The notes below the pieces were generated by a model. It ran no database searches and was not told the origin of the DNA. It was given only the letters and a program-made list of their open reading frames with translations. From assembly GCA_041591635.1 (NCBI GenBank), contig JBFHRO010000014.1, positions 1-27,566 of the forward strand: 27,566 nucleotides of DNA, written 5' to 3'. The translations under genes and the position numbers were made by a program. This document shows positions 14,888 through 23,815 of the stretch, piece after piece. How positions within the stretch are numbered: the stretch's first letter is position 1; the number at the start of each line of letters is the position of its first letter. The stretch comes from JACKOD01 sp041591635 (lineage in GTDB: Bacteria > Pseudomonadota > Gammaproteobacteria > Pseudomonadales > Oleiphilaceae).

Positions 14888-15646
14888 ATGTTGGAAAAGA
14901 TCTCGGCACAGATACCCTTGACTGCGGATAATCGGCCGCGTCATGTCGCTATCATTATGGATGGCAACAACCGGTGGGCCAAGCGCAACCGGTTATTGGG
15001 TATTGCCGGCCACACTGCGGGGGTGGAAGCGGTGAGGGCGGTGGTGGAAACCTGTCTGGCCGAGGGGGTTGAAGTGCTTACCCTGTTTGCGTTCAGCAGC
15101 GAGAACTGGCGTCGCCCCGAAGAAGAGGTGGGGGCGCTGATGAAGCTTTTTTTACTTGCCCTGCAGCGGGAAGTAAAAAAACTGCACCGCAATAACATCC
15201 GGCTGCGCATCATGGGGGACACCAGCCGTTTCAATGAAACCCTGCGGGAGCATATTCAGCAGGCTGAGGCCCTGACGGCACAGAACACCAAAATGACGCT
15301 GGTGGTGGCGGCCAACTACGGCGGTCGCTGGGATGTCACTCAAGCCACCCGGCGCATTGCCTCTCTGGTTGCCGCCGGCGAGATTTCGATGCAGGAGGTC
15401 GATGAAGACCTGGTGCAGTCGTTTATCTGTCTGGGGGACTTGCCGATGCCGGATCTTTGCATTCGAACGGCGGGAGAGAAGCGGGTGAGCAATTTTATGC
15501 TCTGGCAATTTGCTTACACCGAGTTCTATTTTACCGATATTTTCTGGCCCGATTTCCGGCATGATGAAATGCGCAAGGCGCTCGGTGAATATGCCCTTCG
15601 GCAGCGCCGTTTTGGACAAACCGATGATCAGATCTCAAAAAACTGA
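14888..15646 (+). CDS. uppS: Undecaprenyl diphosphate synthase
   Basis: UppS is the cis-prenyltransferase that adds eight isopentenyl units to farnesyl diphosphate, making the C55 carrier lipid for peptidoglycan and O-antigen. From the ATG at 14888 (AGGA 8 bases upstream) it is 252 residues, like the E. coli enzyme. The frame is open 20 codons further upstream but that region overlaps the terminator. Motifs: HVAIIMDGNNRWAKRN (catalytic Asp25), TLFAFSSENWRRP, and the Mg-binding C-terminal region with LCIRTAGEKRVSNFMLWQ and AYTEFYFTDIFWPDF. The RTAGE variant replaces the more usual RTGGE. Dxr, three genes on, supplies the isoprenoid pathway that makes its substrate. Confidence 0.96.
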   Translation: MLEKISAQIPLTADNRPRHVAIIMDGNNRWAKRNRLLGIAGHTAGVEAVRAVVETCLAEGVEVLTLFAFSSENWRRPEEEVGALMKLFLLALQREVKKLHRNNIRLRIMGDTSRFNETLREHIQQAEALTAQNTKMTLVVAANYGGRWDVTQATRRIASLVAAGEISMQEVDEDLVQSFICLGDLPMPDLCIRTAGEKRVSNFMLWQFAYTEFYFTDIFWPDFRHDEMRKALGEYALRQRRFGQTDDQISKN

Positions 15647-15740
15647 GTATGGGAGCAATGAGGCGGTGAATCCTGCATACCACAGGGCGTAGCGGCTGAC
15701 TATTTGGCATGATTGAGAAAACAACTTCAGGACGAACACA

Positions 15741-16568
15741 GTGTTAATGCAGCGTTTTATTACAGCCATGATTTTGGCCCCACTGGCGATTGGCGGGATT
15801 TTTTTCTTGAGCCCGGCCTACTTTGCCTTGTTTATTGCTGGTGTCGTAGTTTTGGGGGCCTGGGAATGGGCCAATCTTGCCGGCTATGAGCAGCCGCTTG
15901 CACGTTGGGGGTATGCCGCCTTTGTGGGGGCGGCGCTGTACTTTGTGCAGTGGTTGCCGGCGGCACTGGTGCTTGGTGTGAGTGGTTTGTGGTGGGCGCT
16001 GGCCTTGTACTGGGTGATGACCTATCCGGGAACGCAGGAGCAATGGCAATCTCAGCGGGTACGACTGGGGTTGGGGTTGCTGGTGCTGATTCCTACCTGG
16101 CAGGCACTGGTATTGCTGCGTGGGTCTTCATTGCAGGTGCTGCCCGAGCTTAGCAATTTATGGATTATTTTCTACATAATGTCGCTGGTCTGGGGGGCTG
16201 ACGTTGGGGCTTATTTTGCAGGCCGGCGATGGGGCAAGAAAAAGCTGGCGCCCAAAGTATCACCGGGCAAGTCCTGGGCGGGCGTCTGGGGCGGTTTGAC
16301 AACCATTGCTGTGATCAGTCTGGGGGCCTCTTTCGTGCTGGCGCTGACGCCTGCAATGACGGCAGCCTTGCTACTGGTCAGCTTGCTGACTGGCGCCGTG
16401 TCTGTGCTGGGGGATTTGCTTGAAAGCATGCTCAAACGTCATCGAGGAATCAAGGACAGCAGTCAGTTGCTGCCCGGACATGGGGGGGTTCTGGATCGCA
16501 TTGACAGCCTTACCGCTGCCATCCCGGTCTTTACCCTGATTCTTCTGGCAAGCGGCAGTTTTGCATGA
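15741..16568 (+). CDS. cdsA: Phosphatidate cytidylyltransferase, GTG start
   Basis: CdsA makes CDP-diacylglycerol from phosphatidic acid and CTP, the branch point to all phospholipids. The 275-residue polytopic protein has about eight hydrophobic segments. The C-terminal signature at about 225-256 is present (LLESMLKRHRGIKDSS then LLPGHGGVLDRIDS), and Gly-rich GADVGAYFAGRRWGKKKLAP precedes it. The GTG at 15741 has AGGA 8 bases upstream and gives the family start MLMQRFITAM; the in-frame ATG two codons later has a poorer spacing. The stop overlaps the dxr start by 4 bases (ATGA), implying coupled translation. Confidence 0.95.
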   Translation: MLMQRFITAMILAPLAIGGIFFLSPAYFALFIAGVVVLGAWEWANLAGYEQPLARWGYAAFVGAALYFVQWLPAALVLGVSGLWWALALYWVMTYPGTQEQWQSQRVRLGLGLLVLIPTWQALVLLRGSSLQVLPELSNLWIIFYIMSLVWGADVGAYFAGRRWGKKKLAPKVSPGKSWAGVWGGLTTIAVISLGASFVLALTPAMTAALLLVSLLTGAVSVLGDLLESMLKRHRGIKDSSQLLPGHGGVLDRIDSLTAAIPVFTLILLASGSFA

Positions 16569-17740
16569 AACGGGTGACGGTGTTAGGCGCGACAGGCTCC
16601 ATCGGACGTAGCACCCTGGATGTGATTGCCCGTCATCCCTCGCTGTTTTCGGTTTACGCACTCACCGCGCACTCGAACGTGGATGAGATGTTTGAGTTGT
16701 GCTGCCAGTTCCATCCTGAAATCGTGGTGATGGCTGATGCAAAAGCGGCGGCAAGACTCAGTGACAGATTGCAGCAGGCGAAACGGAATATTGCCGTGCA
16801 AACAGGCTGTGCATCCATGGAGGCCGCCGCCGCTCACCCCGAGGTCGATTATGTGATGGCGGCTATCGTTGGGGCTGCCGGTTTGCGGCCGGCCTTGGCA
16901 GCCGCGCAAGCGGGTAAACGGGTGTTGCTGGCGAACAAGGAGGCTCTGGTGATGACCGGGCACCTCTTTATGGATGCGGTGGCACAGTCCGGCGCAACGC
17001 TGATGCCGATTGACAGTGAACATAATGCGATCTTTCAGTGTTTACCGGGCACCTATCGCAGTGGATCGACAGCTCCGGGGGTGAGCAAAATTCTGTTGAC
17101 CGCATCGGGCGGCCCGTTTCGACAGTGGTCGACGCGGGATATGGCACAGGTGACACCGGCGCAGGCCTGCAAACATCCCAACTGGACGATGGGGCGAAAA
17201 ATCTCGGTAGATTCGGCCACCTTGATGAATAAGGGGCTGGAGCTGATTGAGGCCTGCTGGCTCTTTAATACCACACCAGACAGAATCCAGGTGGTGGTGC
17301 ACCCGCAGAGCATTGTGCATTCAATGGTTGAATTTACCGACGGTTCGGTGTTGGCCCAGATGGGAAGCCCCGATATGCGTACGCCGATCGCTTTCGGTTT
17401 GGGATGGCCGCAGCGTATCAGCTCCGGTGTGTCGTCGCTGGACTTTCTCAGACTGGGTAGTCTGGAATTTGAGGCGCCTGATCTGGTTCGGTTTCCCTGT
17501 TTGAGATTGGCCCAAGAGGCTTTCTTAAATGGTGGCACCTCGTGTGCCATTCTCAACGCAGCCAATGAAGTGGCGGTTGAGGCGTTTCTAAATGGTAACC
17601 TCGGTTTTACTGCGATTCCTGATATTATCGAACAAACCCTTGGGCGCATGGCATCCCGCAAGGCGAGTTCGGTAGAGGTTGTTTTGGAAGATGATCTTTC
17701 TGCCAGACAGTTGGCGCACAGTTTGATCCATCGTCACTGA
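16565..17740 (+). CDS. dxr: 1-deoxy-D-xylulose 5-phosphate reductoisomerase
   Basis: Dxr (IspC) converts DXP to 2-C-methyl-D-erythritol 4-phosphate with NADPH, the first committed step of the MEP isoprenoid pathway. The 391-residue sequence has the NADPH loop LGATGSIGRSTLDVI (7-21), the LLANKEALVM segment, the metal-binding Asp150 and Glu152 in IDSEHNAIFQ, and the later active-site block MNKGLELIEACWLF. Overlap with cdsA by 4 bases indicates coupling. It precedes rseP by 13 bases. It is the target of fosmidomycin in other bacteria. Confidence 0.97.
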   Translation: MKRVTVLGATGSIGRSTLDVIARHPSLFSVYALTAHSNVDEMFELCCQFHPEIVVMADAKAAARLSDRLQQAKRNIAVQTGCASMEAAAAHPEVDYVMAAIVGAAGLRPALAAAQAGKRVLLANKEALVMTGHLFMDAVAQSGATLMPIDSEHNAIFQCLPGTYRSGSTAPGVSKILLTASGGPFRQWSTRDMAQVTPAQACKHPNWTMGRKISVDSATLMNKGLELIEACWLFNTTPDRIQVVVHPQSIVHSMVEFTDGSVLAQMGSPDMRTPIAFGLGWPQRISSGVSSLDFLRLGSLEFEAPDLVRFPCLRLAQEAFLNGGTSCAILNAANEVAVEAFLNGNLGFTAIPDIIEQTLGRMASRKASSVEVVLEDDLSARQLAHSLIHRH

Positions 17741-17753
17741 TTCTGGTATTTCA

Positions 17754-19118
17754 ATGGAAGTGCTTCAACACATTCTGGCTTTAGTGATTACCCTTGGTAT
17801 CCTGGTGACCATTCATGAGTTTGGTCATTTCTGGGTTGCCAGGCGCTGTGGCGTTCGGGTGTTGCGTTTTTCGGTAGGTTTTGGCAAGCCATTGTGGATG
17901 CGAAAAGACCGATTTGGAACCGAGTACGCGATTGCCGCCATTCCCCTGGGTGGTTACGTGAAAATGCTTGACGAGCGGGAGGGTTCCGTTGCCCCCGACG
18001 AATTGCATCAGGCTTTTAACCGCAAGCCTGTCGGTCAGCGTATTGCCATTGTGGCGGCTGGCCCACTGGCGAACTTCGCCTTTGCTGTTCTGGCCTACTG
18101 GCTGATGTTTTTGTGGGGCTTTAACGCCCTGGTGCCCACCCTGGGTGAAGTACGGCCAGAATCGCCGGCCGCCATAGCCAATATCCAGTCTCCTGGTGAA
18201 ATTGTCGGTGTTGATGGGGTAGCGGTTGCAACCTGGCAGGATGTCGGGTTACAGCTCTTGTCGCGCCTTGGGGATACGGGTGACATAGTGCTTGAGGTGG
18301 CGGTGGATAAATCGGATACCGTCAGGCACTACGCTATTCCTGTTTACGAGTGGCTGGCAGAGATTGACTCGCCGGATCCTATTTCCGCGTTGGGATTGGT
18401 ACCACGGCGCCCGGCCATACCCCCGGTGATAGGCGTGGTGGCTGAGGGTGAGGCCGCCAGTCGGGCCGGTTTGTTGCCCAATGATAGAGTGACGCACGTT
18501 GATGGGCAGCCAATCTCAACCTGGGGCGAATTTGTTGGCGTTATTCAGGGTTCGGCAGGAAAGAGGCTGGATGTCGAGGTGCTGCGTGCGGGGGCGCCTC
18601 TGATGCTTGCGCTGACGCCGGGAGAGCGTGCGGCCAGCGAGGGTGCCGGCGGATTTATCGGTGTCGGCGTGGCGCCCTTTGATATTCCTGACGAGTTCAT
18701 TCGAACCATCCGATATGATTTCTTCTCGGCCTTTTCGCACGCGTTGGACAAGACGTGGGACGATACTGCCATGACCCTGGGCGCGATCAGAAAAATGCTC
18801 GAGGGCCTGATTTCGGTTAAAAACCTCAGCGGCCCCATTACCATCGCCCGTGTGGCAAGTTCATCGATCAGCAGTGGCGTTGAATCCTTTTTGCGATTTC
18901 TGGCGTTACTAAGCATCAGCCTGGGGGTTTTGAATTTGCTGCCTGTGCCAGTATTGGACGGGGGGCATTTACTGTATTATGCCGTCGAACTTGTGACGGG
19001 TAAGCCTTTGTCGGAAAAGGTTCAAATGATGGGCATGAGGGTCGGCATTGCCATGATTCTTATGCTGATGTTTGTGGCTTTCTACAATGATCTTGCTCGT
19101 CTCTGGCCTGGTGGATGA
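17754..19118 (+). CDS. rseP: Site-2 zinc protease RseP
   Basis: RseP is an inner-membrane protease that cuts the anti-sigma factor RseA (MucA in pseudomonads) after DegS, releasing sigma-E. Over 454 residues it shows the first membrane helix with the zinc site HEFGH (21-25), a GGYVKM motif, two tandem PDZ domains (about 120-200 and 215-300, with VVAEGEAASRAGL) and the C-terminal LDGGH site near residue 400 that supplies the third ligand. The length is close to the E. coli 450. No clear ribosome site precedes the ATG; coupling to dxr 13 bases upstream is likely. Its position immediately before bamA is conserved and fits its role in envelope stress. Confidence 0.97.
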   Translation: MEVLQHILALVITLGILVTIHEFGHFWVARRCGVRVLRFSVGFGKPLWMRKDRFGTEYAIAAIPLGGYVKMLDEREGSVAPDELHQAFNRKPVGQRIAIVAAGPLANFAFAVLAYWLMFLWGFNALVPTLGEVRPESPAAIANIQSPGEIVGVDGVAVATWQDVGLQLLSRLGDTGDIVLEVAVDKSDTVRHYAIPVYEWLAEIDSPDPISALGLVPRRPAIPPVIGVVAEGEAASRAGLLPNDRVTHVDGQPISTWGEFVGVIQGSAGKRLDVEVLRAGAPLMLALTPGERAASEGAGGFIGVGVAPFDIPDEFIRTIRYDFFSAFSHALDKTWDDTAMTLGAIRKMLEGLISVKNLSGPITIARVASSSISSGVESFLRFLALLSISLGVLNLLPVPVLDGGHLLYYAVELVTGKPLSEKVQMMGMRVGIAMILMLMFVAFYNDLARLWPGG

Positions 19119-19255
19119 TGGCAGTTAACCGCAGGCGATGGATATTAAACCGGCACCTTTTGGCCCGATACAATTCTCTTGGTTCGGCATGGCTGTAAGA
19201 CCCCCTCTGCAGGGGCTGGCGCGGGCCCGAGCCAATCAGTAGGCATCAAGGATTC

Positions 19256-21574
19256 ATGACGTTATTTAAGCGCTTTTTGTGGTACGTATTCATGCTATGC
19301 GCATGGGTGGTCACAGCTTCGGCCGACGAGTTTGTTGTCGAGGATATACGAATCGAAGGATTGCAGCGGGTTTCGGCCGGTACAGTGTTTACCTCCTTTC
19401 CCATCAATATCGGCGATAAAGTGGATGACCAGCGCCTTGCTGAGGCCGCGCGTTATCTCTTTAGAACCGGCTTGTTTACCGATATAGGCTTTGGTCGCGA
19501 GGACGCAAATCTGGTGGTTTCGGTGCAGGAACGACCTTCCATCAGCAAGATCGAGATTGACGGCAACAAGGATATTTCCAAGGAAGACCTGCTCAAAGGA
19601 CTTAAAACGGCGGGCATGTCTGAAGGCAATGTGTTCAAGCGGATGACATTGGAGCGCCTAGAACTCGAAATTCTGCGCTCCTACGTTGCCCAGGGGCGTT
19701 ACAACGCCAGCGTCAAGGCTGAAGTCGAAAACCTGCCGCGCAACCGGGTCGCCATTTCGCTCAAAATCCACGAGGGAAGTATATCATCCATTCATCACAT
19801 CAATTTTGTCGGCAATACCGCTTTTTCCGACGGTGAGTTGCAAGACCTGATGGAGCTGAAAACACCGGGCCTTTGGTCGTTTATTACCAGCGATGACAAG
19901 TATGTAAAAGAAAAACTCAGCGGTGATATTGAACGCGTGCGTTCCTATTACCTCGACCGGGGCTATATCAAGTTTTCGGTCGAATCAACACAGGTCTCGG
20001 TGTCGCCCACCAAGGAAGAAGTGTTTATCACTATCAATGTCGCAGAAGGGCCGAAATACACAATTCGGGATGTGGACATAAAAGGTGATCTCGTAGTCCC
20101 CAAGGAAGAGCTGGAAAAGCTGCTGGTAATCAAGCCTGGCGACACTTTTTCACGCCAGATCATGACTGCCATTTCTGACCTTATCGCCAAGCGCCTGGGG
20201 CGGGAGGGTTATACGTTTGCCAACGTAAATGCCATTCCCGAAACCCACGATGACAATACAGCTTCGCTGACGTTTTTTGTCGATCCGGGCCGACGCACCT
20301 ACGTGCGGCGGGTAAACTTCAGCGGCAATGTGAATACCAGCGATGCAGTGCTGCGTCAGGAGATGATTCAGATGGAAGGGGCGGCTGCATCCACCGACCT
20401 GATTGAGGGCTCAAAAACCCGCCTGGAACGTCTGGGATTCTTCAAGACGGTCAATGTGGACACGCCCGCGGTTCCTGGGGAACCTGACCAGATAGACGTC
20501 AATTACTCGGTGGAAGAGCAGCCGTCAGGGAGTTTGTCGGCCAGCCTCGGGTTTGCCCAGTCAAGCGGTTTCATGCTGGGCTTCAGTGTGGCCGAGAACA
20601 ACTTTTTTGGCACGGGCAAGCGTGTCAGCACCTCGTTCAATACCAGCAGTGTGATCAAAAGTGCCCGCTTCTCGTACCTGAACCCTTACTACACGGTCGA
20701 TGGTGTGAGTCGTGGCTTTAGCCTGTCGGCCAAACAAACCGATTTCGAGGAGCAGAACACCTCTGCCTATGTGCTGGATGCGCTTGGCGCCTCGATGAAT
20801 TTTGGCTATCCCATCGACAGTTTCTCGCGTCTGAATTTTGGTGTGGGCGTGGCAAATCACAAAGTCAAAACCGGCAAGGAAGTGGCGCAGGACATCTCGG
20901 TGTTTGTGGCTGAGCAAGGGAATGAGTATGTGACCTTCCCCTTGACGGCCTCCTGGACCCGTAACACCTTTAACCGGGGCATGTTTGCGACCAACGGGCT
21001 GTCGCAGAGCCTGTCGACCGAAATATCTGCCCCGGGGGTGAGCGATCTGGAGTACTACAAGGTGGGGTACTCCACCAAATACTACTATCCACTGAGCAAA
21101 ATGCACGAGTGGGTGTTTCATGCGCGATCCCAGATCAGTTATGGCCAGGGCTACGGTGACTATGACGAACTGCCCTTTTTCGAGAACTATTTTGCCGGAG
21201 GCTATGGCTCGGTGCGAGGTTTTGAGTCCAACTCCCTTGGCCGGCGTGCCATTCCCCATCCAACCGATCAGAATCCGCCGGACCCCTTTGGCGGAAACCT
21301 GCTGATCGAGGGCGGTCTGGAACTTATTTTCCCGATCCCCTTTGTCAAGGATCAGCGCTCCATGCGGCTCTCTCTGTTCTATGACATCGGCAACGTGTTT
21401 GACACGACACGCAATTACGACCCCAAGCTTGAAGAGCTGAGAATGGCCGTAGGTCTGGGCTTTCAGTGGGTGACAGCCATAGGCCCGCTGGGGTTCAGCC
21501 TCGGTTATCCGCTGAATACCCAGGAAGTAGACGAGAAGCAGATTTTCCAGTTCTCGCTGGGCCAGCCTTTCTGA
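19256..21574 (+). CDS. bamA: Outer-membrane protein assembly factor BamA
   Basis: BamA is the essential Omp85 barrel that inserts outer-membrane proteins. The 772-residue protein starts with a signal peptide cleaved after Ala23 (TASA before DEF). Five POTRA domains follow, roughly to residue 425, each with the typical hGN-type loop (IDGNKDISKEDL, FVGNTAFSDGEL, FSGNVNTSDAVL). The C-terminal 16-strand barrel ends in GQPF, the terminal Phe needed for recognition. The conserved loop-6 VRGFESN is present near 655. It is shorter than the E. coli protein by about 40 residues, mostly in barrel loops. AAGGA precedes the ATG. A 137-base gap separates it from rseP. Confidence 0.97.
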   Translation: MTLFKRFLWYVFMLCAWVVTASADEFVVEDIRIEGLQRVSAGTVFTSFPINIGDKVDDQRLAEAARYLFRTGLFTDIGFGREDANLVVSVQERPSISKIEIDGNKDISKEDLLKGLKTAGMSEGNVFKRMTLERLELEILRSYVAQGRYNASVKAEVENLPRNRVAISLKIHEGSISSIHHINFVGNTAFSDGELQDLMELKTPGLWSFITSDDKYVKEKLSGDIERVRSYYLDRGYIKFSVESTQVSVSPTKEEVFITINVAEGPKYTIRDVDIKGDLVVPKEELEKLLVIKPGDTFSRQIMTAISDLIAKRLGREGYTFANVNAIPETHDDNTASLTFFVDPGRRTYVRRVNFSGNVNTSDAVLRQEMIQMEGAAASTDLIEGSKTRLERLGFFKTVNVDTPAVPGEPDQIDVNYSVEEQPSGSLSASLGFAQSSGFMLGFSVAENNFFGTGKRVSTSFNTSSVIKSARFSYLNPYYTVDGVSRGFSLSAKQTDFEEQNTSAYVLDALGASMNFGYPIDSFSRLNFGVGVANHKVKTGKEVAQDISVFVAEQGNEYVTFPLTASWTRNTFNRGMFATNGLSQSLSTEISAPGVSDLEYYKVGYSTKYYYPLSKMHEWVFHARSQISYGQGYGDYDELPFFENYFAGGYGSVRGFESNSLGRRAIPHPTDQNPPDPFGGNLLIEGGLELIFPIPFVKDQRSMRLSLFYDIGNVFDTTRNYDPKLEELRMAVGLGFQWVTAIGPLGFSLGYPLNTQEVDEKQIFQFSLGQPF

Positions 21575-21685
21575 TGACGGATCGGGCAGGGGCATTTTTT
21601 TTGGTATAGACTTGGCGGGTATTAGCAGCAGGCGCTTGCCAACGCCGTTAAATCCGCTGGAATGTATAACAAACAGGAGACAGAT

Positions 21686-22192
21686 ATGCGCAAGAAACAC
21701 TGGTTAACCCTTATTGGCGGATTGATTTTGTCTGCATCTGCCCTTGCCGAACTTAAAATCGTGGTTATTGATGTGCGCACGGCACTGTTTACCTCTGATG
21801 CGGCCAGAGAATTCAGCAAAACACTGGCCGAGGAGTTCAAGACACAAGAGCAGGAAGTTCGTGTGATTCAGGAAGAGGGTACGCGGATGCAGGAGCGTCT
21901 TAAAAAAGACGCCGCCATCATGAGTGACTCCGAACGCAACAAACTGATTGCAGATTTGGAAGAGAAGGCCAAAGAATTCAAATACCTCAGAAGCAAGCTG
22001 GATGCTGCGATCAACAATCGCAAGCAGGAGTTCCTGCAGACCGAAAAACCCAAGGTGGATAATGTGCTGGAAGCCATGGTCAAGGAGTACAAACTGGACA
22101 TCATCTTGCCCCGGGAGGCCGTCATCTATGGCAAACCCGAGGTCGACATGACGGCCACCCTGATCGAGAAACTGAATAAAGTCAAAAAGTAA
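21686..22192 (+). CDS. skp: Periplasmic chaperone Skp (OmpH family)
   Basis: Skp holds unfolded outer-membrane proteins in the periplasm and passes them to BamA, encoded just upstream. The 168-residue protein starts at the ATG at 21686, with AGGAG 7 bases upstream; an earlier ATG at 21662 lacks a ribosome site. Residues 1-21 form a signal peptide (MRKKHWLTLIGGLILSASALA) before ELKIVVIDV, the first barrel strand. The middle (about 40-125) is highly charged and heptad-like, forming the jellyfish coiled-coil tentacles. The C-terminal strand ends in LNKVKK. A terminator follows. Confidence 0.93.
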   Translation: MRKKHWLTLIGGLILSASALAELKIVVIDVRTALFTSDAAREFSKTLAEEFKTQEQEVRVIQEEGTRMQERLKKDAAIMSDSERNKLIADLEEKAKEFKYLRSKLDAAINNRKQEFLQTEKPKVDNVLEAMVKEYKLDIILPREAVIYGKPEVDMTATLIEKLNKVKK

Positions 22193-22214
22193 CAGGTTAT
22201 ACAGATAATGTTGC

Positions 22215-22244
22215 AAAGCCCGCTCACCTCTGTGGCGGGCTTTT
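22215..22244 (+). terminator. Intrinsic terminator after skp
   Basis: AAAGCCCGC (22215-22223) pairs perfectly with GCGGGCTTT (22235-22243), and an inner CAC/GTG pairing closes the loop further. The tail is four Ts. It ends 25 bases before lpxD, so it may act as an attenuator in an otherwise continuous operon. Confidence 0.75.
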
Positions 22245-22268
22245 GGCTATATAAATGAGCAGGTGCTG

Positions 22269-23345
22269 ATGGCTGAAAATCAATCCTATTCTTTGGGGCA
22301 GATCGCCGGGTTACTCAAGGCAGAACTTCGGGGTGACGCCTCTGTCGTAATTTCGGGCCTGGCGACCTTGCAGGCGGCAACGCAAGGGCAAATCACCTTT
22401 CTGGCCAATCCGGCCTATGCTAGGTTTCTTGCACAAACCCGGGCCTCGGCCGTGATCGTGCATCCACGTCAGGCCAGCGAATGTCCGGTCGATGCTCTGG
22501 TGATGGATAATCCTTACCTTGGCTATGCAGCGCTGAGTCATTTGTTCGACCCGGCTCCCGTTCGCCCGGCCGGTCGGCATGCTTCGGCGGTGATTGCGGC
22601 CTCGGCCCAGGTGGCGGACTCTGCGTATATCGGGCCCCATGCGGTGATCTGCGATCACGCTGTGGTGGGCGAGAAGGTGGTCATCGACTCGGGCGTGCAT
22701 GTGGGTGAGGCTTCCATCATTGGCAAGGGCACCCGGATCAGGGCCAATACGGTGATTTATCACGGGGTCGTGATCGGAGAGGAGTGTCTGATCCAGGCCG
22801 GCGCCGTCATCGGCGGGGATGGTTTTGGCTTTGCGCCGGGCGCCACCGGTTGGCAAAAAATTGCCCAGATTGGTGGTGTTCGTATTGGCAACCGGGTCGA
22901 GATAGGTGCAGGCACCACCATAGACAGAGGTGCGCTTGATGATACGCTGATTCATGATGGCGTCATCATCGATAACCTGGTTCAGATTGCGCACAATGTG
23001 CAGATAGGTGCCAACACCGCGATTGCAGCCTGTGCCGGGATTGCTGGCAGCGCCAAAATCGGCAGCAACTGCGTGATTGGTGGTGGTTGCGGTATTGTGG
23101 GGCACATCGAAATTGCAGATGGCGTGCATTTGACCGGTATGACCATGGTTACCAAGGGGATTACCGAATCCGGTCTGTATTCTTCAGGAACCTCTTTTGG
23201 CTCCAATGCGCAGTGGCGCAAGTCGGTGGCCCGTTTCTGGCAGCTTAATGATCTGGCCAAAAAACTGAAAGATGTTGAGAAAGAGGTACGGACCCTGCAT
23301 GCAGAATCCGATTCCAGATCCTCGTCAAAAGAACGCAGTCAGTGA
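22269..23345 (+). CDS. lpxD: UDP-3-O-(3-hydroxyacyl)glucosamine N-acyltransferase
   Basis: LpxD adds the second 3-hydroxyacyl chain to the lipid A precursor at the N2 position. From the ATG at 22269 (GCAGG 5 bases upstream) it has 358 residues. A GTG two codons earlier lacks a ribosome site. The N-terminal uridine-binding domain (1-100, with ITFLANPAYARFL) is followed by a left-handed beta-helix of hexapeptide repeats (about 105-310) and a C-terminal helix. The catalytic His is His242 in VQIAHNVQIG, and GGDGFGFAP carries the family signature. It is the first of the consecutive lpxD-fabZ-lpxA-lpxB genes. Confidence 0.96.
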   Translation: MAENQSYSLGQIAGLLKAELRGDASVVISGLATLQAATQGQITFLANPAYARFLAQTRASAVIVHPRQASECPVDALVMDNPYLGYAALSHLFDPAPVRPAGRHASAVIAASAQVADSAYIGPHAVICDHAVVGEKVVIDSGVHVGEASIIGKGTRIRANTVIYHGVVIGEECLIQAGAVIGGDGFGFAPGATGWQKIAQIGGVRIGNRVEIGAGTTIDRGALDDTLIHDGVIIDNLVQIAHNVQIGANTAIAACAGIAGSAKIGSNCVIGGGCGIVGHIEIADGVHLTGMTMVTKGITESGLYSSGTSFGSNAQWRKSVARFWQLNDLAKKLKDVEKEVRTLHAESDSRSSSKERSQ

Positions 23346-23377
23346 CCCAGGATAGATGATTGGCGCAGAAAACTACT

Positions 23378-23815
23378 ATGATGAATATACACGAAATTCT
23401 TGAATACCTGCCGCATCGGTACCCCTTTTTACTGGTTGACCGTGTGACCGAAATTGAAGAAGGCAAGCGTATTGTTGGATACAAGAATGTGTCGATCAAT
23501 GAACCTTTTTTCACAGGACACTTTCCCGGTAAACCCATCATGCCAGGGGTGTTGATTCTCGAAGCCATGGCGCAGGTTTCGGGCATTCTGGGTTTTGTAA
23601 CCAATAAAACCAAACCGCGCGATGGAGTCATGCACTATTTTGCAGGATCCAACCGGGTGCGCTTCAAACGCCCGGTGCTGCCCGGTGATTGCTTGTACCT
23701 TGAGTCCATGTTTATTGCCGACAAGCATAATATCTGGAAATTTGACTGTCGCGCCCTGGTCGACGGTGAAGTTGTTTGCGTTGCTGAAATCATGACTGCA
23801 GAGAGGCCCGCCTGA
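23378..23815 (+). CDS. fabZ: 3-hydroxyacyl-ACP dehydratase
   Basis: FabZ dehydrates 3-hydroxyacyl-ACP in fatty acid elongation, competing with LpxA and LpxD for the same substrate. From the ATG at 23378 it is 145 residues (MMNIHEILEYLPHRYPFLLV), matching the pseudomonad start. Catalytic His48 lies in FTGHFPGKPIMPG and Glu62 in LILEAMAQ, the hot-dog fold active site. An in-frame TTG at 23360 with AGGA 7 bases upstream would add six residues; TTG starts are known for fabZ in E. coli, so the true start is uncertain. The stop overlaps the lpxA start by one base (TGATG). Confidence 0.94.
   Translation: MMNIHEILEYLPHRYPFLLVDRVTEIEEGKRIVGYKNVSINEPFFTGHFPGKPIMPGVLILEAMAQVSGILGFVTNKTKPRDGVMHYFAGSNRVRFKRPVLPGDCLYLESMFIADKHNIWKFDCRALVDGEVVCVAEIMTAERPA

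Noticed and set aside
18986..19016. GAACTT with TCGGA inside rseP as a sigma-E promoter for bamA
   Set aside because: The spacing of 18 bases is too long, the -10 is imperfect, and it lies in coding sequence 240 bases from bamA.
20561..21700. 379-codon minus-strand frame opposite bamA
   Set aside because: It mirrors the bamA barrel codons and extends slightly past the gene end; no motif or ribosome site supports it.
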